Source of the DNA: Lachnospiraceae bacterium UBA3643
GTDB taxonomy: Bacteria > Bacillota > Clostridia > Lachnospirales > Lachnospiraceae
Direction of reading: 5' to 3'
Assembly: GCA_002373855.1 (NCBI GenBank)
Contig: DFKO01000136.1
Span: forward strand, 1 to 5,257
Length of the DNA stretch: 5,257 bases
Shown here: positions 1 to 5,257 of the stretch, one piece after another
How positions within the stretch are numbered: position 1 is the first letter of the stretch
Layout: each line of letters starts with the position of its first letter
The notes under the pieces: model-generated
Databases searched by the model: none
What the model was told of the DNA's origin: nothing
The model's input: only the letters and a program-made list of their open reading frames with translations
Made by a program: the position numbers and the translations under genes

Positions 1-990
1 ATCAGCTGGGTAGGTGCTCACATGATAGTTGCGGGAGACCTTACCACAGGTAATCTCACAAGCCTTTTATCATACTGTATGAGTATCCTCATGAGCCTCA
101 TGATGATGTCCATGATATTTGTCATGGTCTCAATGAGTGCCGCTTCCGGAGAGCGTATTGCGGAGGTACTTAATGAGGAACCGGATATAGTCAATCCGGA
201 AAATCCCGTTATGGAAGTAAAGGACGGCAGCATAGTATTTGATGATGTTGATTTCTCATATAAGTCAGGTACAGGTGAACCTGTATTAAAAGACATAAAA
301 CTGGATATAAAATCCGGGGAGACCATCGGTATCATCGGTTCTACCGGTAGTGCAAAATCCAGTCTCGTAAACCTGATCCCCAGATTATACGATGTATCTC
401 AGGGATCTGTAAAAATAGGCGGAGTGGATGTCAGAGAGTATGACCTTGAAGTCCTCCGTAATCAAGTAGCTGTGGTGCTTCAGAAAAATATATTATTCAG
501 CGGCAGTATATTTGATAATCTGCGATGGGGTAAAAAGGATGCCACGGATGAAGAGTGCATAAAAGCATGCCGCCTTGCATGTGCCGATGAATTTATAGAG
601 CAGATGCCTGATAAGTACAATACCCATATTGAACAGGGCGGTACCAACGTATCCGGAGGCCAGAAACAGAGACTCTGCATCGCCAGAGCTCTTATAAGGA
701 ATCCAAAGATCCTGATACTCGATGACTCAACGAGTGCAGTAGATACGGCTACCGATGCAAAGATCAGAAAGGCATTCAGGGAGGAACTCCCGGGTACGAC
801 AAAGCTTATCATTGCCCAGCGTATATCAAGTGTCATGGATGCTGACCGTATCATAGTCCTTGAGGACGGACGTATCAACGGTTTTGATACCCATGAACAG
901 CTTCTTAAGAATAATGAGATATACAGGGAAGTATATGAATCACAGACCGGAGGCTCCGGAGATTTCGATGAGCAGGGAGGTGAGAGATAA
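1..990 (+). CDS. ABC exporter half-transporter with degenerate ATP site, 5'-truncated
   Basis: Membrane-bound ATP-driven exporter subunit (membrane domain fused to ATPase), presumed partner of the next gene. The reading frame is open from base 1, so the true start lies upstream; Met at base 22 is internal to the membrane domain. 329 residues are visible, where a full half-transporter usually has about 580 or more. Visible residues 1-46 hold the last membrane helices, with a Met-rich stretch, followed by the ERIAEVL coupling segment. The ATPase starts near residue 77: A-loop Tyr87, Walker A GSTGSAKS at 113-120, Q-loop Gln161, signature VSGGQ 217-221, Walker B ILILDD 237-242, D-loop SAVD, switch residue Gln273. 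Three catalytic positions deviate: Walker A Gly to Ala118, Walker B Glu to Asp242, switch His to Gln273. The signature is intact. This is the pattern of the non-hydrolysing half of a heterodimer, not of a decayed gene, since the frame is intact. Transported substrate unknown; multidrug or lipid/peptide export is the usual database label. Confidence 0.95.
   Translation: MSWVGAHMIVAGDLTTGNLTSLLSYCMSILMSLMMMSMIFVMVSMSAASGERIAEVLNEEPDIVNPENPVMEVKDGSIVFDDVDFSYKSGTGEPVLKDIKLDIKSGETIGIIGSTGSAKSSLVNLIPRLYDVSQGSVKIGGVDVREYDLEVLRNQVAVVLQKNILFSGSIFDNLRWGKKDATDEECIKACRLACADEFIEQMPDKYNTHIEQGGTNVSGGQKQRLCIARALIRNPKILILDDSTSAVDTATDAKIRKAFREELPGTTKLIIAQRISSVMDADRIIVLEDGRINGFDTHEQLLKNNEIYREVYESQTGGSGDFDEQGGER
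976..984 (+). promoter_or_regulatory. Ribosome binding site of second ABC subunit
   Basis: GGAGGTGAG lies inside the last codons of the upstream ABC gene, 5 bases before the ATG at 990. It fixes that start, which overlaps the upstream TAA stop by one base (TAATG), an arrangement typical of translational coupling between subunits needed in equal amounts. Confidence 0.85.
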
Positions 991-2918
991 TGGCACAGGA
1001 AAACGTTAAGGAAGTAAAGATGGGCAGAAAAGCCGAGATGGCCCTTCGCCCAAAGCCAAAGCTCAAAAATCCCGGTGCTACATTTAAGAGACTCGTAGCA
1101 TTTGCGTACGGTAACTATGTACCCCTTGCTGTCATAGCAATCATATGCCTTATCGTATCGGTACTGTCATCTCTCTACGGAACCATGTTTACGAGAGACC
1201 TCATCGATGATTATATAAAGCCCATGCTTGACCAGGGCAGCAAAGACTTTGGCCCATTGTTTAGAAAAATCGTACAGATGATCGTAGTCTACGGTGTCGG
1301 AGTACTCGCGACATTTGCCCAGTCCATGATCATGGTAAAGATTACCCAGGGCACATTAAACAGACTGCGCAAGACTCTGTTTAACAAAATGGAGACACTG
1401 CCCATAAAGTATTTTGACACACATGCCCACGGAGATATCATGTCCGTCTATACAAACGATGTGGATGCTCTCCGTCAGATGATCAGTCAGAGTATGCCCC
1501 AGCTTATCAACTCTGTTATCACGATCACAGGTGTCGTATTCTGTATGTTTATGCTCAGCGTACCCCTCACATTTACCATGTTTTTAACGGTGTTTATCAT
1601 GGTATTTGTGACAGCAAAGGTTGCCGGCAAGTCAGGTGAAAACTTTATCAGACAGCAGAAAAACCTCGGAACCGTTAACGGATATATAGAAGAAATGATG
1701 CAGGGACAGAAAGTCGTAAAAGCATTCTGTCACGAGGAAGAGGGCATAAAGAAATTCAATGAATTAAATGATGAACTTTATGACAGTGCATCAAAAGCAA
1801 ATAAATTTGTAAATATCATCGGTCCCATAAACGGTCAGCTCGGTCATATGGGATATGTCATCTGTGCCATAGTCGGCGGTGTGCTCACCATGGATAAACT
1901 CGGCGGACTCTCTGTCGGTTCGGTCGTGGCATTCCTAACATATTACAGAGCGGTACATATGCCTATTACCCAGGTTTCCCAGCAGTTCAACTCTATCGTA
2001 ATGGCTCTCGCCGGAGCAGAGAGAGTATTTGACTTAATGGATGAAAAACCTGAGCCTGACGAGGGATATGTCACTTTGGTAAATGCAAAGGAAAAGGACG
2101 GAAGTCTCGTAGAGACACCGGATCATACGGGACGGTGGGCATGGAAACATTATCATAAAGCAGACGATACAACCACTTATGTGGAGCTTAAGGGTGATGT
2201 GGAATTCAATGATGTGGACTTTGGATATTCCGATGAGAAAATCGTCCTTCATAATATAAAGATATCTGCGACTCCCGGCCAGAAGATTGCTTTTGTCGGA
2301 TCGACAGGTGCCGGCAAGACGACTATCACAAACCTGATAAACAGATTTTATGATATTCAGGACGGCAAGATCAGATATGACGGTATTAATATCAATAAGA
2401 TCAAAAAAGCAGACCTTAGAAGATCTCTCGGAATAGTACTTCAGGATACCCATCTGTTTACAGGTACCGTGAGAGAAAATATTTTATACGGTAAATTAGA
2501 TGCCACAGAGGATGAGATCATCGCGGCAGCAAAGCTTGCAAACGCTCATGGTTTTATTACAAGATTACCTGACGGATACAATACGATGCTCACGGGAGAC
2601 GGAGCCAATCTGTCCCAGGGCCAGCGCCAGCTCATAGCCATCGCAAGAGCGGCAATCGCAGACCCGCCGGTGCTTATCCTGGACGAGGCGACCAGCTCCA
2701 TAGATACACGTACGGAAAAACTGGTGCAGGCAGGTATGGATTCCCTTATGAAAGGCAGGACCACATTTGTCATTGCCCACAGATTATCAACCATTAAAAA
2801 TGCGGACTGCATCATGGTACTTGAGCAGGGCCGTATCATAGAGAGGGGCAATCATGAACAGCTCCTTGAGAAAAAGGGTAAATACTATTCACTGTATACG
2901 GGGAACAAAGTTAGTTAG
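990..2918 (+). CDS. ABC exporter half-transporter, catalytic partner subunit
   Basis: Complete 642-residue half-transporter, membrane domain then ATPase, in the cytoplasmic membrane. Six probable membrane helices lie near residues 44-66, 94-116, 170-190, 192-212, 283-303 and 308-330, with the coupling segment NGYIEEMMQGQKVVKAF at 230-246. The ATPase shows A-loop Tyr413, Walker A GSTGAGKT 437-444, Q-loop Gln485, signature LSQGQ 541-545, Walker B LILDE ending at catalytic Glu566, D-loop SSID, and switch His597. Only the signature is off consensus: Gln543 replaces the usual Gly. This complements the upstream subunit, whose signature is intact but whose Walker A, Walker B and switch residues are degenerate, so the two are expected to heterodimerise with one active and one degenerate site. 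An insertion of about 49 residues (354-402, including a GRWAWKH segment) separates the membrane domain from the ATPase; from memory this is usual in Clostridia relatives. A basic N-terminal tail of about 35 residues precedes helix 1. Substrate not deducible. Confidence 0.96.
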   Translation: MAQENVKEVKMGRKAEMALRPKPKLKNPGATFKRLVAFAYGNYVPLAVIAIICLIVSVLSSLYGTMFTRDLIDDYIKPMLDQGSKDFGPLFRKIVQMIVVYGVGVLATFAQSMIMVKITQGTLNRLRKTLFNKMETLPIKYFDTHAHGDIMSVYTNDVDALRQMISQSMPQLINSVITITGVVFCMFMLSVPLTFTMFLTVFIMVFVTAKVAGKSGENFIRQQKNLGTVNGYIEEMMQGQKVVKAFCHEEEGIKKFNELNDELYDSASKANKFVNIIGPINGQLGHMGYVICAIVGGVLTMDKLGGLSVGSVVAFLTYYRAVHMPITQVSQQFNSIVMALAGAERVFDLMDEKPEPDEGYVTLVNAKEKDGSLVETPDHTGRWAWKHYHKADDTTTYVELKGDVEFNDVDFGYSDEKIVLHNIKISATPGQKIAFVGSTGAGKTTITNLINRFYDIQDGKIRYDGININKIKKADLRRSLGIVLQDTHLFTGTVRENILYGKLDATEDEIIAAAKLANAHGFITRLPDGYNTMLTGDGANLSQGQRQLIAIARAAIADPPVLILDEATSSIDTRTEKLVQAGMDSLMKGRTTFVIAHRLSTIKNADCIMVLEQGRIIERGNHEQLLEKKGKYYSLYTGNKVS

Positions 2919-2924
2919 TTTTTT

Positions 2925-2933
2925 AAGGAGGAG
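2925..2933 (+). promoter_or_regulatory. Ribosome binding site of beta-helix lipoprotein
   Basis: AAGGAGGAG, a near-ideal Shine-Dalgarno sequence, sits 3 to 5 bases before the ATG at 2937 in the 18-base gap after the second ABC gene. It sets the start used here, which also gives a proper lipoprotein signal peptide. No terminator or convincing promoter fits in the gap, so the gene is probably cotranscribed with the transporter. Confidence 0.85.
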
Positions 2934-2936
2934 AAC

Positions 2937-4976
2937 ATGAAGAAATTTAAGTTTCTGATGACTGCCATGACTCTCTGCGCAGCCATGGTCTTTACTGCAT
3001 GCGGTGCGGAAAAAGAAGAGGAAGAGAAAAAGGACAAAAAGGATAAGAAGGACAAGACTGAGGAAGACAGCGAGATCAGAGTGTCTTCTACAGAAGATCT
3101 CCTTGATGCCATTGCTCCAGGCGTAACTATCGTCATTGAGGATGGTGTATATGACATGACGCCTGACCTTGAGGAACTCTACGGATCGGACGGAAAAGAA
3201 TTTAACAATCATCATGATTATGTTCAGATTCGTGATGCGTATGATGGTCTCGAACTAGTGATTACAGGTGTGGACGACCTGACTATCAAGGGTGATTACG
3301 AGACAGAGCTTCAGGTAGAGCCGAGATATGCATGTGTACTTAATTTTGAGAATTGCGAGGACATATTTTTAGAGGGCATGACAGTAGGTCATACAACAGG
3401 TGAAGGATACTGCTCGGGTGCAGTCCTTTACTTTAGCGACTGTGACGGAGTAAATATATCCGGTATGGATCTGTACGGATGCGGTACTTACGGTATTTAC
3501 GCAAACTACTCATACAATATCACTGTTGATTCCACAATAATCAGGGACTGCAGCTACGGAACAGTTAATATCATGGACTCATCTGCAGAATTTAATGACT
3601 GTCCCATGTATGGATGCGAGTGTTTCAATCTCTTTGATATCTATGACTCCACAGTTACATTTAATGACTGTGATTTTTATGATAATAAAGCCAGTGAGTA
3701 CGGTGCCGATTTTATTTATGACACAGAAGCCAACAGTGTGATATTTAATAACTGCTCATTTGGCGGATTTGAGACTTCTGTATTAAATGCGCAGACCTTT
3801 AATTACGGTTCGTTTACATTTAACGACTGTACATACGATGATTCAATTACAGACGATCCGACTGATGTCACATACCTGGACGTAGACAATCTTGAGGATT
3901 TTTTGGACAGCATATATCCTTATACATATGTGACACTGGCAAGCGGTACATATGTCCTCTCGGATTATATTAACAGTATCGATGTGGATGAGTTTAATGA
4001 TACCCACGATTATGTAAATATAGAGGAAGTATTTGACGGATACGAAGTCCTGATCAGTGATGTGCCCGGACTCACCATCTCAGGCGGTACGGATGATCCT
4101 CTTGATACAGAGATCCAGACAGATCCCAGATATGCGGATGTGCTCGCATTTATAAACTGCAGTGATGTGTCTGTTTACAACATGACACTCGGACATACAG
4201 ACCTTGGTCAGTGCAGCGGAGATGTTCTCTCATTTAACACATGCAGCAACGTGGAATTGTCAAACCTTGATCTCTACGGATGCGGAGTATACGGAGTATA
4301 TATGGAGAGTGTCGACTGGTTTACTGCATATGACTGCCACATCCATGACTGCGAGTATGGTCCCATATGTACATATGACCAACAGTCATACTGCTATTTC
4401 AACAACTGTGTATTTGACAATTCAAACGCCGGCTTTACCATGCAGGCTGATATATTCATGAATGTGTTTGATGAGTGTACATTCGGAGAGTATGAATCCC
4501 AGTCTATCCTCTACAATTTCCAGGCCCAGTGCAATGACTGTGTATTTACGGAGTTTAAAGATCCAGAGATAGATTACTACGGCGAATACTTTGATATTAA
4601 TGGCTTTACCGAAGCATACGTAGGCGATTTTGATTATGTATGTGAGTGGTTCGGATTCATGAAAAACACAGACGGAGAAATATCATATCTGCCCATAGTT
4701 GATAATGAGACATTTGAAAACGAATGTTTCGGCGTGATCATTTATAATGACGGAACAGGCGTTATCAGGGATATCGAGGGCGTTGAATATGACTATTTCG
4801 AATATGAAGAAAATGAAAACGGCAACTTCCTCATGATCACAAGCGATACGGAAGGAATATTTGATGACGAAGATGCATACATCTATTTCTATGAAGAAAC
4901 GGACAATGATTACTTCAGAGTGATGTATCTTGAATACGGAAATAATGTATATAATGCATATTCATACGCATATTAA
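2937..4976 (+). CDS. Secreted lipoprotein with duplicated Cys-rich right-handed beta-helix
   Basis: 679 residues. A lipoprotein signal peptide (MKKFKF, hydrophobic core, FTAC with lipidated Cys22) predicts anchoring on the outer face of the membrane; Phe at -3 is less common than Leu. A Lys/Glu/Asp spacer (25-44) follows, then two homologous beta-helix units: A about 52-300 and B about 318-537. Each starts with a [T/N]-x-E-D-x-L-D-x-I segment, then HDYV[QN]I, a [VL]IS/T-x-V-x-x-LTI strand, TE[IL]Q-x-x-PRYA-x-VL, M-T-x-GHT, CSG, DLYGCG-x-YG and DC-x-YG, and ends in rungs with F-[ND]-[NDE]-C motifs spaced 21-28 residues apart. These features match the parallel beta-helix (pectate lyase/NosD-like) class; no lyase active site could be assigned. 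Residues about 556-679 form a separate, very acidic and Tyr-rich C-terminal domain with a EWFGFMKNTDGE motif, unassigned. It lies 18 bases after the exporter pair and before a terminator, so it looks like the operon's last gene. Function unknown: glycan binding, an exporter accessory role or a surface adhesin are all possible. It lacks the solute-binding-protein fold, and the neighbouring transporter is an exporter. Confidence 0.88.
   Translation: MKKFKFLMTAMTLCAAMVFTACGAEKEEEEKKDKKDKKDKTEEDSEIRVSSTEDLLDAIAPGVTIVIEDGVYDMTPDLEELYGSDGKEFNNHHDYVQIRDAYDGLELVITGVDDLTIKGDYETELQVEPRYACVLNFENCEDIFLEGMTVGHTTGEGYCSGAVLYFSDCDGVNISGMDLYGCGTYGIYANYSYNITVDSTIIRDCSYGTVNIMDSSAEFNDCPMYGCECFNLFDIYDSTVTFNDCDFYDNKASEYGADFIYDTEANSVIFNNCSFGGFETSVLNAQTFNYGSFTFNDCTYDDSITDDPTDVTYLDVDNLEDFLDSIYPYTYVTLASGTYVLSDYINSIDVDEFNDTHDYVNIEEVFDGYEVLISDVPGLTISGGTDDPLDTEIQTDPRYADVLAFINCSDVSVYNMTLGHTDLGQCSGDVLSFNTCSNVELSNLDLYGCGVYGVYMESVDWFTAYDCHIHDCEYGPICTYDQQSYCYFNNCVFDNSNAGFTMQADIFMNVFDECTFGEYESQSILYNFQAQCNDCVFTEFKDPEIDYYGEYFDINGFTEAYVGDFDYVCEWFGFMKNTDGEISYLPIVDNETFENECFGVIIYNDGTGVIRDIEGVEYDYFEYEENENGNFLMITSDTEGIFDDEDAYIYFYEETDNDYFRVMYLEYGNNVYNAYSYAY
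3090..3836 (+). repeat. Internal duplication, beta-helix unit A
   Basis: Encodes residues 52-300 of the lipoprotein. I count seven helical rungs after the entry segment, the last four ending in FNDC (222), FNDC (245), FNNC (273) and FNDC (298), where the number is the Cys position. Over residues 123-208 against 391-475 of unit B, a hand alignment with one gap gives about 43 identities in 86 positions. Confidence 0.85.
3888..4547 (+). repeat. Internal duplication, beta-helix unit B
   Basis: Encodes residues 318-537 of the lipoprotein. Same order of landmarks as unit A (HDYVNI, LTISG, TEIQ, PRYA, GHT, CSG, DLYGCG, HDCEYG), with a 4-residue insertion before TEIQ and one rung fewer: six, the last three ending at Cys491, Cys514 and Cys535. 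DNA identity is patchy (for example TACGGATGCGG is shared), so the duplication is old. Confidence 0.85.
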
Positions 4977-4999
4977 TAATATATGTGATATATTTCGGT

Positions 5000-5024
5000 A
5001 AAATGCCACATCATGTGGCATTTT
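5000..5024 (+). terminator. Rho-independent terminator after lipoprotein gene
   Basis: Perfect 11-base inverted repeat: AAAATGCCACA (5000-5010), loop TCA, TGTGGCATTTT (5014-5024). The stem ends in four T and begins with four A, so it could also work on the opposite strand. The T-run is short, suggesting moderate strength. It lies 23 bases after the lipoprotein stop and separates that gene from the transketolase gene. Confidence 0.8.
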
Positions 5025-5044
5025 CATTCCGATGATGATACAAT
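5015..5044 (+). promoter_or_regulatory. Candidate sigma-A promoter for transketolase gene
   Basis: TACAAT at 5039-5044 matches the -10 consensus in five of six bases. GTGGCA at 5015-5020, 18 bases upstream, matches TTGACA in four of six and overlaps the terminator stem. This is the best pair I see in the gap but weak; the true promoter could differ, or the gene could rely on readthrough. Confidence 0.3.
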
Positions 5045-5055
5045 ATCATGTGGTC

Positions 5056-5078
5056 GTGTCAAAAGACACCCTATTTTT
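5056..5078 (+). other. Small leader hairpin followed by T-run
   Basis: GTGTC (5056-5060), AAAA loop, GACAC (5065-5069), then CCTA and five T (5074-5078). The five-base stem is too short to be a confident terminator. It lies between the candidate promoter and the transketolase ribosome binding site, so it could be a leader structure, a weak attenuator, or an operator-like palindrome, or have no role. Confidence 0.25.
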
Positions 5079-5080
5079 CC

Positions 5081-5086
5081 AAGGAG
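5081..5086 (+). promoter_or_regulatory. Ribosome binding site of transketolase subunit
   Basis: AAGGAG, 10 bases before the ATG at 5097. The spacing is on the long side but there is no closer start codon in the frame. Confidence 0.75.
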
Positions 5087-5096
5087 ATAATACAAG

Positions 5097-5257
5097 ATGG
5101 ACAACAAGGAGCTTCAGAAAATCGCCAATGAAGTGAGAAAGGATATCATCGTATCCGTTCATTCGGCAAAGGCAGGACATCCGGGAGGATCACTCTCGGC
5201 AGCAGATATTTTTACATTTCTTTATTTTGAAGAGATGAATGTGGATCCAAAGAATCC
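5097..5257 (+). CDS. Transketolase N-terminal subunit, 3'-truncated by window
   Basis: Transketolase moves two-carbon units between sugar phosphates in the non-oxidative pentose phosphate pathway, using thiamine diphosphate; it is cytoplasmic. Only the first 53 residues are present. They contain [11 protein letters not shown] at 21-31, the family's N-terminal motif; His28 corresponds to His26 of E. coli TktA in the AKSGHPG motif. [13 protein letters not shown] follows directly, and NVDPKN near the window end precedes the usual spacing to the next active-site motif. The 'SLSAADI' form rather than the 'APMGMADI' of full-length enzymes suggests the split type, where a subunit of about 270-280 residues is followed by a separate C-terminal subunit gene; this cannot be confirmed here. 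1-deoxyxylulose-5-phosphate synthase is excluded by the GHPGGS motif. The upstream terminator and 120-base gap suggest its own transcription unit, functionally unrelated to the exporter operon. Confidence 0.93.
   Translation, partial: MDNKELQKIANEVRKDIIVSVHSAKAGHPGGSLSAADIFTFLYFEEMNVDPKN

Noticed and set aside
22..24. ATG at 22 as the start of the first ABC gene
   Set aside because: The frame is open to base 1 and residues before this Met (ISWVGAH) continue the membrane domain; a start here would remove nearly the whole membrane domain.
480..878. Minus-strand reading frame inside the first ABC gene
   Set aside because: It lies opposite the conserved ATPase motifs, has no recognisable domain, and is a by-product of codon use on the + strand. 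The same applies to minus-strand frames at 18-335, 2034-2453, 2546-2851 and 2889-3215.
1..990. First ABC gene as a pseudogene because three catalytic residues are changed
   Set aside because: The frame is intact, the signature and Q-loop are kept, and the partner has the complementary pattern, so this is a functional degenerate site.
3009..3068. Lys/Glu/Asp tract as a coding microsatellite
   Set aside because: The codons are only loosely repetitive and charged spacers after the lipidated Cys are ordinary in Firmicute lipoproteins.
4204..4461. Plus-strand 85-codon frame inside the lipoprotein gene
   Set aside because: It overlaps beta-helix unit B in another frame, has no ribosome binding site, and its composition is unlike a real protein.
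2937..4976. Lipoprotein as the solute-binding protein of the ABC transporter
   Set aside because: The ABC pair is of the exporter type with fused membrane and ATPase domains, which does not use a binding protein, and the lipoprotein has a beta-helix rather than a two-lobed binding fold.
1..5257. CRISPR array, tRNA, rRNA, insertion sequence or attachment site
   Set aside because: No regularly spaced direct repeats, no tRNA-like or rRNA segments and no transposase or terminal inverted repeats were seen; almost the whole window is coding.

Overview
The window reads as chromosomal DNA of a low-to-moderate GC Firmicute, most likely a Lachnospiraceae-type Clostridia (Butyrivibrio/Roseburia-like). 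The clues are strong AGGAGG ribosome binding sites, frequent ATA isoleucine and AGA arginine codons, a lipoprotein with a 'TACG' lipobox, a Clostridia-style heterodimeric ABC exporter pair, and a transketolase whose first residues match the split N-terminal subunit. The genus assignment is inference from sequence style only.

Layout: four genes, all on the + strand. (1) 1-990 is the 3' part of an ABC exporter half-transporter; the window opens inside its last membrane segments. (2) 990-2918 is the complete partner half-transporter, overlapping the first by one base (TAATG). (3) 2937-4976, 18 bases later and with its own strong ribosome binding site, is a 679-residue secreted lipoprotein with a cysteine-rich right-handed beta-helix that is internally duplicated and followed by an unassigned acidic C-terminal domain. 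A near-perfect hairpin terminator at 5000-5024 closes this unit. (4) 5097 to the window end is the first 53 codons of a transketolase N-terminal subunit, probably a separate transcription unit.

The two ABC proteins are complementary. The first has a degenerate Walker A/Walker B/switch set (Ala, Asp and Gln replace Gly, Glu and His) but an intact VSGGQ signature. The second has an intact Walker A/Walker B/His set but a degenerate LSQGQ signature. Together they form one consensus and one degenerate ATP site, as in heterodimeric exporters of the TM287/288 and BmrCD type.

The least understood element is the beta-helix lipoprotein. Its two copies share about half of their residues over the best 86-position stretch, carry a ladder of 24 cysteines, and differ by one helical rung. 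Nothing in the sequence gives its substrate. Its position at the end of the exporter operon suggests, but does not prove, a link with that transporter.
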